This document shows positions 1 to 7,899 of a stretch of DNA of 64,000 nucleotides, piece after piece. A program made the position numbers and the translations under genes. The stretch lies in assembly GCF_000344805.1 (NCBI RefSeq), contig NC_020453.1, forward strand, positions 1,364,001 through 1,428,000, in the 5' to 3' direction. Origin of the DNA: Bradyrhizobium oligotrophicum S58. GTDB taxonomy: Bacteria > Pseudomonadota > Alphaproteobacteria > Rhizobiales > Xanthobacteraceae. The notes beneath the pieces are model-generated. The model saw only the letters and a program-made list of their open reading frames with translations. It was not told the DNA's origin and ran no database searches. Position 1 is the first letter of the stretch. Every line of letters begins with the position of its first letter.

Positions 1-88
1 ACCAAGCGGCGATGGCCTGAGCGGCGTTGACAGTCGCCGCATGCTGCTCACAGACGACAACATCAACAACAATGATGGAGCAGGGGAG

Positions 89-823
89 ATGAACGCACTC
101 GATTTCTCTGGACGCTCGGTGCTCGTGATCGGCGGCTCCAGCGGCATCGGCAATGGCATCGCACAGGCGTTTCGCGCGCAGGGCGCCGATGTCGCGGTCT
201 GCGGCACGCGCGCCAGTGCGGCCGACTATTCTGCCGCCGACGGCAGTGATCTCGAAGGCCTGGACTATCAGCAGCTCGACGTCAGCAACGCCGCAGCGGT
301 CGACGCGTTTGCGCCGGGCTTCGACCGGCTCGACGTGCTGGTGCTGGCCCAGGGCGCGGTGCTGTACCGCCGCGGCGAATTTGCCATGGACGGCTTCCGC
401 AAGGTCGTCGAGGTCAACCTCATCAGCCTGATGGCCTGTGCGACCAAGTTTCACCCCCTGCTGCGCGATGCGAAGGGAGCACTGATCATCGTCTCCTCGA
501 CGGCAGCCTATCACTCGACCATGGGCAATCCGGCCTACAATGCCTCCAAGACCGGCGCGGTCGGGCTGACGCGCACGCTGGCTGAAGCCTGGGCTGCGGA
601 CGGCATCCGGGTCAATGGCATCGCGCCGGGCCTCGTCGACACCAAGATGACGAAGGTGACGACCGCCAATCCGCAGCGTCTCGAAGGCGCCCTGCAGCGC
701 ATCCCGCTGAAGCGGCTGGGCACGCCGCAGGACATGGCCGGTGCAGCGCTGTTCCTCGCTTCGCCGTTGTCGTCCTACATCATCGGGCAGACCATCGTCG
801 TCGATGGCGGGCTGATTTTGTAG
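89..823 (+). CDS. SDR family oxidoreductase
   Basis: Short-chain dehydrogenase/reductase of 244 residues, the usual size for the classical family. The cofactor-binding glycine motif GGSSGIG lies at residues 15-21. The catalytic Tyr-x-x-x-Lys is YNASK at about 150-154, with SS at 136-137 supplying the serine, and PGLVDT follows the active site. It should reduce or oxidise a carbonyl/alcohol with NAD(P)H in the cytoplasm; the substrate cannot be read from the sequence. An in-frame ATG at 41 would add 16 low-complexity residues. The start at 89 is preferred because AGGGGAG sits just upstream and the protein then begins at the normal distance from the Rossmann fold. Confidence 0.9.
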   Translation: MNALDFSGRSVLVIGGSSGIGNGIAQAFRAQGADVAVCGTRASAADYSAADGSDLEGLDYQQLDVSNAAAVDAFAPGFDRLDVLVLAQGAVLYRRGEFAMDGFRKVVEVNLISLMACATKFHPLLRDAKGALIIVSSTAAYHSTMGNPAYNASKTGAVGLTRTLAEAWAADGIRVNGIAPGLVDTKMTKVTTANPQRLEGALQRIPLKRLGTPQDMAGAALFLASPLSSYIIGQTIVVDGGLIL

Positions 824-829
824 TCGGTC

Positions 830-854
830 GGAACCGTCGCCGCCTCAGCCGGTT
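830..854 (+). promoter_or_regulatory. Probable EcfG (general stress sigma factor) promoter of the CsbD gene
   Basis: GGAAC at 830-834 is followed after 16 bases by GGTT (17 bases to GTT). This is close to the alphaproteobacterial EcfG consensus GGAAC-N16/17-CGTT. It lies about 50 bases before a CsbD-type stress gene, a family commonly controlled by the PhyR-EcfG general stress response in Rhizobiales. The assignment is by consensus only. Confidence 0.55.
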
Positions 855-905
855 AGCAGAGCGGAAAGCCCGCAAACGCAGACACTGCAGACAAGGAGAG
901 CGGCG

Positions 906-1274
906 ATGGATACGGATCGGTTGACCGGAACGGCGAAGGATGTCGCAGGCAAGGTCGAGGGCGGAATCGGCCAAATGACCGGCGACAAGAGCACGCAGGC
1001 GTCGGGACGCGCCCGCGAGGCTTCGGGCGCGGTGCAGAACCTCTACGGCCAGGCCAAGGATGCCGCCCGCGACGCCAGCGATGCCGCGATGGATTACGCC
1101 AAGGATACGTTCGGCAATAGCACCGAGGCGCTGCGTGACGGCACTCAGGCTCTCACCAAGCGGGTGCACGACAATCCGATGGGCGCGCTTCTCGTTGCCG
1201 GCGGCATCGGTTTTCTGCTGGCGATGTTGATGCGTCCGTCGAGCCGGCCGCAGCCGCAGCGCTGGCGTTACTGA
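906..1274 (+). CDS. CsbD family stress protein with C-terminal membrane segment
   Basis: Small protein of 122 residues. The N-terminal part (about residues 1-60) has the CsbD pattern: repeated Gly-Lys-Val/Ala-rich amphipathic segments (GTAKDVAGKVEGGIGQ, then GRAREASGAVQN). A Thr/Asp/Ala-rich helix follows, then one hydrophobic segment at about 92-110 before a basic Pro/Arg tail, so it is probably anchored to the inner membrane. CsbD proteins are general stress-response proteins of unknown biochemical role. AAGGAGA at 893-899 is a strong ribosome binding site. An EcfG-like promoter lies upstream and a strong terminator follows, suggesting a single-gene unit. Confidence 0.85.
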   Translation: MDTDRLTGTAKDVAGKVEGGIGQMTGDKSTQASGRAREASGAVQNLYGQAKDAARDASDAAMDYAKDTFGNSTEALRDGTQALTKRVHDNPMGALLVAGGIGFLLAMLMRPSSRPQPQRWRY

Positions 1275-1295
1275 GCTCAAGTGATCGACTAAATG

Positions 1296-1333
1296 AAACG
1301 GCCCGCATTCGAGATCGAATGCGGGCCGTTTTT
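1296..1333. terminator. Bidirectional Rho-independent terminator
   Basis: A nearly perfect palindrome, AAACGGCCCGCATTCGA, is followed after two bases by its reverse complement and a T run. It lies between the rightward CsbD gene and the leftward DUF459 gene and can serve both. Confidence 0.9.
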
Positions 1334-1390
1334 CATGCGTCTCGTTCCAGGTCGGGCGATCGCTCTGTACCTGCTAACCTCAGCCCGGGA

Positions 1391-3166
1391 TCATCGCGCA
1401 GGGGCTTCGACCGCCGCCGAGCGGCCCACGGCTCCTGGCGGCCGTGGCGGGGCGTTGGGATTGCGCGCGGCTGGCGGCTTCGATGGCTGCGCCTGGGGCT
1501 GCTGAGGCGCGCCGAAGCCGAAGAACTCGCGCACGCCCTGACCGCCCTGGTTCGGCTGTTGCGCCTGGGCGGGCGGTGTCTGGCCCGGCGCTCCAGGGGT
1601 CGTCAGCCGTCTTGGCCTCTGCTGGGCCGGAAGCTGATTCGGGGCAGCCGGCACGGCCTCGTTCGGTGACGTCGCCGCCATCGGCGTATCGGGCTTGGCG
1701 AGCTCCTTCGGCGGCTCCTTGGCCTGTTCGCGCCCGATCTCGCGGCGCGGCCAGATGTAATCGTCGGCGCGACCGGCGGGCGGGCTCAGCGCCTCGCCCT
1801 TGACCAGCGTCCGGGCCGCCAGGGCATCGACCGCCGCCGGGCGGGAGCCGGGGCCGCCGAGCAGCTGATCGGTGCCGACCGACGAGGCAACCAGCGGCAG
1901 GATCGGACCTGCGACCGGGCGCGGCGCCGGCTGGCCCGGTACGGCGTTGGCGTCCGGCGTCGCCGGCTCGTTCGGCAGTTCGAGCGGGGCTGAACGGGCT
2001 GCGAGCAGGCGGTTGATCTCGCGCTCGGCATAGTGCGCGAGCTTGCGCGCGCCGGGCTTGGTGAAATAGACGCCGTCGTAGGAGCGCAGCTGGCGGATCT
2101 GGCCTTCGAAATCCGGGCCTTTCTGCAGGAAACGGCCGGCTTCGTCGACGAACCCGTCCCAGACGTCGACATAGGTGATGCCGGCCTTGCCGGCGACGTC
2201 GCGAAAAAGCGAATCCAGGAAAAGCGCGTCGGCCGTGCCCTTGGGGCCGCGGACCGCAGGCAGCCCCACCCAGAGCACGGGCACGCCCTTGCTCTTGGCG
2301 ACCGCGATCATCTCCTCGATCTTCTTGGTATAGAGCTCGACCCAGCGGTCGTCGCGGAATTCGTAGAGGCCGTTGGGTGAGCGGGCAGCCTTTTCCGGTG
2401 CCGCCACTGCAGGCGTATCGTTATCGGCTTCGTCCTGCGGCAGATCGCTGTCCGCTTTATCGTCAGGCTTGGCGGCCGTGTCGGTCTTCGGATCGGACTT
2501 GGCATCCGGCTTGGCCTCTCCGGCTTTGGCGTCACCGGGCTTCGTGTCGCCGGGCTTGGCCTCACCGGGCTTGGCCTTGGCGTCCTTCTTGGTCTTGTCC
2601 GCCTTCTTGTCGTCCGGCTTGTCGGTCTTCTCGACAACCGGCTCGCGCAGCGAGAGACGGTCATTGAGCCCGAGCATGATCACGATCGCATCGGCACGCT
2701 CGGTGGCCAGGATGCCCTTGGCGGCTGCAGCCCAGTCGGCCGGCTCGCCCTTGGGCTGGTACTTGATGAGGCCCGAATTCGTCTTGATTCGGCGGGTGAT
2801 CCCCATGTCGGGCTGCTCGGAGTAGGCGTCTTCCAGGCCATAGGCGAGCCAGTCGGCCATGCCGTCGCCGAGCACCAGCACGTAGCGCTCCGGGGCATTG
2901 TCGCGCTTCTCCGGCGGCGGCGCCTTGGAATAGTCCTGTGTCACCTTTCTCGGCTGCTGTGGCTGGAACGGCGTGAAGAAGTCGTTGCCGAACCAGCCCC
3001 CGCCGCCGCCGCGCGGCGCCGGCCGCGGCGAGGAGAACGGGTTGAAGTTGAAGAACTGGGCCGAGGCCGGGCCGGTGATCCCGACCAGCATGGCGATGAC
3101 GACCGCCAGCACGACCAGGGGGCCGGGCTCGTTCAACAGCTTGAGAATGGACTTCAGCTTTGACAT
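1391..3166 (-). CDS. DUF459 family SGNH-fold protein, probably catalytically inactive
   Basis: Protein of 591 residues from the ATG at 3166; an in-frame ATG at 3211 would add 15 basic residues. It has an N-terminal hydrophobic segment (about 15-36) and a Phe/Pro/Gly-rich linker. The DUF459/SGNH fold follows, split by a Lys-Pro-Gly-Asp low-complexity insertion at about residues 188-265. SGNH blocks are recognisable but altered: block I reads GDGMADW (about 100-106), where the nucleophile serine is normally in GDS; block III keeps GLND; the last block reads DGVYF, with Tyr where the catalytic His is normally found. The C-terminal 150 residues are Pro/Gln/Ala-rich and disordered. It is probably an envelope-anchored pseudoenzyme or binding protein, possibly linked to cell wall work like its neighbour. 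Confidence 0.8.
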   Translation of the reverse strand: MSKLKSILKLLNEPGPLVVLAVVIAMLVGITGPASAQFFNFNPFSSPRPAPRGGGGGWFGNDFFTPFQPQQPRKVTQDYSKAPPPEKRDNAPERYVLVLGDGMADWLAYGLEDAYSEQPDMGITRRIKTNSGLIKYQPKGEPADWAAAAKGILATERADAIVIMLGLNDRLSLREPVVEKTDKPDDKKADKTKKDAKAKPGEAKPGDTKPGDAKAGEAKPDAKSDPKTDTAAKPDDKADSDLPQDEADNDTPAVAAPEKAARSPNGLYEFRDDRWVELYTKKIEEMIAVAKSKGVPVLWVGLPAVRGPKGTADALFLDSLFRDVAGKAGITYVDVWDGFVDEAGRFLQKGPDFEGQIRQLRSYDGVYFTKPGARKLAHYAEREINRLLAARSAPLELPNEPATPDANAVPGQPAPRPVAGPILPLVASSVGTDQLLGGPGSRPAAVDALAARTLVKGEALSPPAGRADDYIWPRREIGREQAKEPPKELAKPDTPMAATSPNEAVPAAPNQLPAQQRPRRLTTPGAPGQTPPAQAQQPNQGGQGVREFFGFGAPQQPQAQPSKPPAARNPNAPPRPPGAVGRSAAVEAPAR

Positions 3167-3314
3167 GCGCACCCGTCCGCGCCGCCGCGCGGCGAAATCG
3201 TGACAACCCATATAATAGGAGCCGAATCAGGCCGCAAACGGGCATTCACCGGATGGTGTTGATGTCCGCCGCAATCGCCCCAAAAGGTTACCGGCGCGGC
3301 GGATTGGGCCGGGA

Positions 3315-4718
3315 TCACCGCGCCCGCAGTCGTTCCAGCACGTCGGAGGTGGCAAAACCGTCCGCTGGCGCCCCGATCGAGGCCTGGAAGTTCCGCAGCG
3401 CCTCACGGGTCTGACCGCCGAACTGGCCGTCGGGCGTGCCGCGGTAAAAGCCGCGTTCCGCCAGCAGCTGCTGCAGCTCGAGCCGTTCGGCCCGCGACAA
3501 CGTCCGTTCCTCACGCGGCCAAGCCTGAACGAAGGGTGGACCGCCGCGCAGGCGGTCGGCGAAATGGCCGATCGCCAGCGCATAGGCCTCGGCCGGATTG
3601 TATTTCATGATGACGCGGAAGTTCTGCAGCATCAGGAACCCCGGCCCTTGCGCGCCGGCTGGCGCCAGCAGATAGGCCTTCTCGGCCGAGGCCGGGAACG
3701 GCTGGCCGTTGGGGCGCCGCAAGCCGAGCTGCTCCCATTGTCCGAAGCTCATGGTCTTGGCGCGGTCGGCCAGCATGAAGTTGAAGCCCTGCGGCAGCAC
3801 GACCTCGTAGCCCCAGCTCTGGCCGCTCTGCCAGCCGTCTTTCTTCAGGTTGTTGGCGGTCGAGGCGATCAGGTCGGCCGGATTGTCGACCACGTCGCGG
3901 CGGCCGTCGCCATCGGCGTCGACGGCGAAGCGCTTGAAGGCGGTCGGCATGAACTGGGTCGGGCCGAACGCGCCCGCCCACGAGCCCCGCAGCTGCTCGG
4001 GTCGCAGATCGCCGCGGTTGAGGATCTCCAGCGCCGATAGGAACTCATCCTTGAAATAGGCCTGGCGACGGCCGATGCAGGCGAGCGTCGCGGTCGACTG
4101 CAGCACGCTGCGATCGCCGATCTGGGTCGAGTAGTTGGATTCGATGCCCCAGATCGCCGCGACGATGTAGCGGTCGACGCCGTAGGCACGCTCGGTGGCA
4201 TCGAACTGCGCCTTGTACTTCGCGAGCACTTCGCGGCCTTTGGCCATGCGGGCGTCGCTCACCAGGATGTCGAGATAGTCCCAGATCGACTTGGTGAATT
4301 CGGGCTGCGCGTCGAGCAGATCCATGATGCGCAGGTCAGGCGACAGGCCTGCCGTGAAGCGCTGGAAATTGTCCTGCGTGATGTTGCGGCGTGCGGCATC
4401 TGGCCACATGCCGGCGACGCAAGCGTCGAAATTGCCCGCGGCCTCGCGGATCGCTGCCGCCGTCATCAGCGGATGGCCGGAGGCGCCGTCCTCGCCGCTC
4501 CACGGCTGCGGCCCACCGGTCGAGGGTGTCTGCGCCGGCGTGGAGGCGCCCGGGTCACCCTTGGTCAGGGTGCCCGTGAACAGGCCGTCGAGGAAGTTCA
4601 ACGGCCCGCCGCCGGACTGGGCCGATGCGGAACCGGACACCGCTGCCAGCGCGGTCGTCACAAGCGCTGTCCGGGCTCCGGCCTTCAGCGCCGCCAGGAA
4701 TTCGTTCCGTCGCACCAT
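3315..4718 (-). CDS. Lytic murein transglycosylase (MltB-like) with peptidoglycan-binding domain
   Basis: Enzyme of 467 residues that cleaves the MurNAc-GlcNAc glycan bond of peptidoglycan with 1,6-anhydro product formation. A signal peptide ends near ASAQ (about residue 34). The MltB-type catalytic domain covers about 85-385, with the catalytic Glu193 in GIESNY. The conserved GAFGPTQFMP and GDGRRD...NPADLIASTANNL blocks of the family are present. A PG_binding_1 repeat occupies about 405-463 (LQQLLAERGFYRGTPDGQFG). It lies leftward, 148 bases upstream of the DUF459 gene on the same strand, and diverges from galU across a 217-base intergenic region that must hold both promoters. Confidence 0.92.
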   Translation of the reverse strand: MVRRNEFLAALKAGARTALVTTALAAVSGSASAQSGGGPLNFLDGLFTGTLTKGDPGASTPAQTPSTGGPQPWSGEDGASGHPLMTAAAIREAAGNFDACVAGMWPDAARRNITQDNFQRFTAGLSPDLRIMDLLDAQPEFTKSIWDYLDILVSDARMAKGREVLAKYKAQFDATERAYGVDRYIVAAIWGIESNYSTQIGDRSVLQSTATLACIGRRQAYFKDEFLSALEILNRGDLRPEQLRGSWAGAFGPTQFMPTAFKRFAVDADGDGRRDVVDNPADLIASTANNLKKDGWQSGQSWGYEVVLPQGFNFMLADRAKTMSFGQWEQLGLRRPNGQPFPASAEKAYLLAPAGAQGPGFLMLQNFRVIMKYNPAEAYALAIGHFADRLRGGPPFVQAWPREERTLSRAERLELQQLLAERGFYRGTPDGQFGGQTREALRNFQASIGAPADGFATSDVLERLRAR

Positions 4719-4935
4719 GTCTCGATCCAGATCGCGTGAAGACCGGGCTCAACGAGGCCCGTACCTGCTTAACAGGAGATTAACAGGGTTGATGATTTCC
4801 GCAGCGAAATTTCGCCCTTCGGACTGCGTCCGACGGAACACTCGACCAACATCCGCCTTTGTTCTCGGCTGCAAACGAGCTACCAAGATGCGATCGTTTT
4901 CGCATTCATATCGTCACAAGGTTTAGTCATCCCCC

Positions 4936-5817
4936 ATGAAGATCCGCAAAGCCGTATTTCCGGTCGCCGGTCTCGGCACCCGCGTCCTTCCCGCCACCAA
5001 GGCGATGCCGAAGGAAATGCTGACGATCGTCGACAGACCGCTCATCCAATATGTCTTCGACGAAGCGAGAGAAGCGGGCATCGAACATTTCGCATTCGTG
5101 ACCGGCCGCAACAAGACCGCGATCGAGGATCATTTCGATCGCATGTACGAGCTCGACGCGACGCTGGCGGCGCGCGGCAAGAAGACCGAGATGGAGATCC
5201 TGGCGCGCGATCAGCCGGAGGCGGGCGCCGTCAGCTTCACCCGCCAGCAGGCGCCGCTGGGCCTCGGCCACGCGGTATGGTGCGCGCGCGACATCGTCGG
5301 CGATGAGCCCTTCGCGGTGGTGCTGCCCGATGAGCTGGTGCTGAACGCGCCAGGATGCCTGGCACAGATGATCGCGGCCGCCAACGACTTGCCCGAGAAG
5401 AGCAACGTGCTCGCGGTGCAGGAAGTGCCGGCCGATCAGACGCATCAATATGGCATCTGCGGCGTCGGCAAGCGCGACGGCAAGATCTTCGAGGTCGACG
5501 GCATGGTCGAGAAGCCGGCCAAGGGCACGGCGCCCTCGAACTACTCGATCACCGGGCGCTACATCCTGCAGCCGGAGATCTTCAAGATCCTGGCGACGCA
5601 GGAGCGCGGCGCCGGCGGCGAGATCCAGCTCACCGACGCGATGATCGGCCTGTCGAAGACGCAGAAATTCTACGGCGTGGACTTCGACGGCGAGCGGCAT
5701 GATTGCGGCTCGAAGTCGGGCTTCCTCAGGGCCAACATCGCCTTCGGCATGGCACGCGCCGATCTGCGCGACGGGCTCCGCGACGACATGAAGCGCTATC
5801 TCGGCAGCAAGGGCTGA
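4936..5817 (+). CDS. galU: UTP--glucose-1-phosphate uridylyltransferase
   Basis: GalU, 293 residues, makes UDP-glucose from UTP and glucose-1-phosphate for exopolysaccharide, lipopolysaccharide and periplasmic glucan synthesis. The nucleotidyltransferase signature GLGTRVLPATKAMPKEML is at residues 12-29. Other family blocks are present (DRPLIQYV, APLGLGHAVWCA, VVLPDELV, EKP, GRYIL, GEIQLTDA and DCGSK near the C-terminus). Length and start fit the family. It is transcribed alone, divergently from the lytic transglycosylase and convergently with the diguanylate cyclase. Confidence 0.96.
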   Translation: MKIRKAVFPVAGLGTRVLPATKAMPKEMLTIVDRPLIQYVFDEAREAGIEHFAFVTGRNKTAIEDHFDRMYELDATLAARGKKTEMEILARDQPEAGAVSFTRQQAPLGLGHAVWCARDIVGDEPFAVVLPDELVLNAPGCLAQMIAAANDLPEKSNVLAVQEVPADQTHQYGICGVGKRDGKIFEVDGMVEKPAKGTAPSNYSITGRYILQPEIFKILATQERGAGGEIQLTDAMIGLSKTQKFYGVDFDGERHDCGSKSGFLRANIAFGMARADLRDGLRDDMKRYLGSKG

Positions 5818-5863
5818 GATCAACGCCGGCGCGACGGGTCACGATCCGAAGCGGCCGGCGGCA

Positions 5864-7372
5864 TCATGCCGCCAGCGCCGCGGCCGCCGACGGCTTCGGC
5901 ACGGCAACGCTGACGCAGCGATTGCGGCCCGCCGCCTTGGCTGCGTACAGCGCCTTGTCGGCGGCGCTGAGCAGGCTGCTCCAGTCGGTATCGCGCGGCG
6001 GCGTGACGCTGGCGACCCCGATGCTGATCGAGGTGTTGGACGTCTCTCCCGCCCAGATCGCAACCTTGCCGCGGATCGTCTCGGCGACATGCAGCGCGGC
6101 TGTGTCCGAACTCTCCGGCAGCAGCACGGCGAACTCTTCGCCGCCATAGCGCGCCGCGCAATCGCCGGCGCGCCGCACGGAGTCTGAAATGCACACGGCG
6201 ATGCCGACCAGCACCTGGTCGCCTGCCTGGTGACCGTGGGTGTCGTTGTAGCTCTTGAAATGATCGGCATCGATCATCAGAAGCCCCAGCGGCGCCTGCG
6301 TCCGCTGCGCCCGCCGCCACTCGCTCTCGATGGTCTCGTCGAACTTGCGCCGGTTCTTCAGGCCGGTCAGCGGGTCGGTGGTTGCGAGCTGTTCGAGCCG
6401 GGATTCGACCTTGGTGCGCAGCTGGATCTCGCGCGCGGCGACCTGGGTCGCGGCCAGCACGAACACGATGAGCGCCAGCATCATCGCGCCGATCTGGGCG
6501 GCCTCGCTGCGCCAGACGGCATAGACGCTGTCCCATGTCTTGCTGGCGACGACCACCAGCGGCTCGGTGCCGTTGCGCCAGACCAGGAGCCGCGGCAGGT
6601 CGTCGAGCGCGCCATAGCTGCTCGCCCAGCCGGTCGGCTCGGTCAGCGCGCGGGTCACGGCCGGCGCCCGCGCCAGGTTGCGCCCGATTGCGGTGGGATC
6701 GAACGGCGCGCTGACGATGACGGTGCCGTCGCGCCGGAACACGGTGAGGCTGTCGCCGGGGCCGAGCGTGAGCCGGCCGAACAGGTCGCGGAAATAGCTC
6801 AGGCGGATCGAGCCGGCGACGACGCCGGCGAAGTGCCCGTCGGGCGTCGAAATGCGGCGGCTGAGCACGATCGAGGCATGGCCACGATGCTGGGCGGGGC
6901 GGCCGACATAGAGCCCGCCGTCCGGGCGGTCGCGATGGACCTGGAAGAAGTCGGCATCGCTGCGGTCCTCGGGCGAGGGATCAAGCGTGGTCGAATCGAT
7001 GGCGAGGCGGCCCTTGGCGTCGAAGACCTGAATGGCGCCGAAATTCCTCGCGGTGGACGCGCGATCGAACAGGATGAGATGGCGGACCGGCTTGCTGACC
7101 TCCTTGATTTCGGGCAGCAACATGTTGCCGGCAACCGCGCGCAGGGAGAGATCGTAGAGCTCGATGTTGCGGCTGATGTCGGCGCCGATGCCGGCGGCGA
7201 GATTTTCCAGCGACTGCCGGGCCCGCACCTCCTCGCCGCGGCGAAGGTCGATCATGACGCTGGCACAGATGGCGGAGAAGCCGATGATGGTCGAGATGGA
7301 GCAGGTGACCAGGGTGCGGGCCGAGAGCCGCCAAGGCGGCTGTGCCCGGCCTGTGCGGCTTTGCGGTCGCAT
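5864..7372 (-). CDS. Membrane diguanylate cyclase with periplasmic Cache sensor
   Basis: Protein of 502 residues that should make cyclic di-GMP from two GTP. A membrane segment at about 21-42 and a second at about 294-312 flank a periplasmic Cache-type sensor domain of about 250 residues. The GGDEF domain covers about 328-490. The active-site loop is GGEEF (410-414), an active variant. The product-inhibition I-site RxxD is present as RAGD (401-404), exactly five residues before it. This suggests an active, feedback-controlled cyclase that answers an extracytoplasmic small molecule; the ligand is not known. No downstream partner gene lies on this strand. Confidence 0.93.
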   Translation of the reverse strand: MRPQSRTGRAQPPWRLSARTLVTCSISTIIGFSAICASVMIDLRRGEEVRARQSLENLAAGIGADISRNIELYDLSLRAVAGNMLLPEIKEVSKPVRHLILFDRASTARNFGAIQVFDAKGRLAIDSTTLDPSPEDRSDADFFQVHRDRPDGGLYVGRPAQHRGHASIVLSRRISTPDGHFAGVVAGSIRLSYFRDLFGRLTLGPGDSLTVFRRDGTVIVSAPFDPTAIGRNLARAPAVTRALTEPTGWASSYGALDDLPRLLVWRNGTEPLVVVASKTWDSVYAVWRSEAAQIGAMMLALIVFVLAATQVAAREIQLRTKVESRLEQLATTDPLTGLKNRRKFDETIESEWRRAQRTQAPLGLLMIDADHFKSYNDTHGHQAGDQVLVGIAVCISDSVRRAGDCAARYGGEEFAVLLPESSDTAALHVAETIRGKVAIWAGETSNTSISIGVASVTPPRDTDWSSLLSAADKALYAAKAAGRNRCVSVAVPKPSAAAALAA

Positions 7373-7446
7373 CGTCCCATCCCCGTGGAGTCCCGCCCGT
7401 AAAGTGACGGATCACCGGAAGTAACGCATGTTAGGTTAACGAGTCG

Positions 7447-7767
7447 TTGCGTTCGCAGCGCCTGTCGTCAAGGCTGCCGCACACTCGCTTGGTACGATGG
7501 AGTCGAGACTTGCCGGACTATGATGCCCTGCGCGATTACCTCAAGCGGCAGACCCGCCCCGAACTGATGCTCAGCCTCGACGAAATCGAGGAGCTGATCG
7601 GCGACAGTCTGCCGCGCGCGTCGCACCGCGCGTCGTGGTGGGACAGCCTGAGGAGCCCGCAGGAGAAGATGCCACAGCGCGAAGCCTGCCTGGCGGCCGG
7701 CTATGTCGCGACCCGCATGCCGGACGGCAAGGGCGTTCGTTTCCGCAGGCTTAAGCCTGAGCGCTGA
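7447..7767 (+). CDS. Small hypothetical protein (DUF7662-like)
   Basis: A frame of about 106 residues. The core (YDALRDYLKR...LSLDEIEELIGDSLP, then a Trp-Trp segment and RREACLAAGY-like C-terminus) resembles the DUF7662 small cytoplasmic proteins, which have no known biochemical role. The start is uncertain: TTG at 7447 gives 106 residues, but the conserved part begins around LPDYDAL (about residue 22), so a downstream TTG or GTG start is possible. It lies between the divergent diguanylate cyclase and the peptide transporter locus and ends just before the sigma54 promoter of the latter. Confidence 0.6.
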   Translation: MRSQRLSSRLPHTRLVRWSRDLPDYDALRDYLKRQTRPELMLSLDEIEELIGDSLPRASHRASWWDSLRSPQEKMPQREACLAAGYVATRMPDGKGVRFRRLKPER

Positions 7768-7793
7768 GCCTAGGCCGCCGCTGTCACGGCACT

Positions 7794-7811
7794 TGGCCCG
7801 GATGCTGCTTT
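7794..7811 (+). promoter_or_regulatory. Probable sigma54 (RpoN) -24/-12 promoter of the first binding-protein gene
   Basis: TTGGCCCGGATGCTGCTT has GG at 7796-7797 and GC at 7808-7809 with exactly ten bases between them, the spacing required by sigma54. It matches the TTGGCACGGTTTTTGCT consensus well. The predicted transcript start is about 90 bases before the ATG at 7900. An almost identical element precedes the paralogous gene at 9841. No clear enhancer site for NtrC or another activator was recognised upstream. Confidence 0.65.
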
Positions 7812-7899
7812 TGGCTCCGCAGACGATGCCGTGGTCGGACTGAGCTTTCAGGGCGCGCTCGGCGCCCGCCGACATTGCTGACGATTTGGAGACACTGGA

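Noticed and set aside
1..88. Coding start of the SDR gene at 41, or the end of an upstream gene
   Set aside because: The extra 16 residues are Asn/Asp-rich without family likeness and the better ribosome binding site serves the ATG at 89. No clear coding frame could be assigned to bases 1-40.
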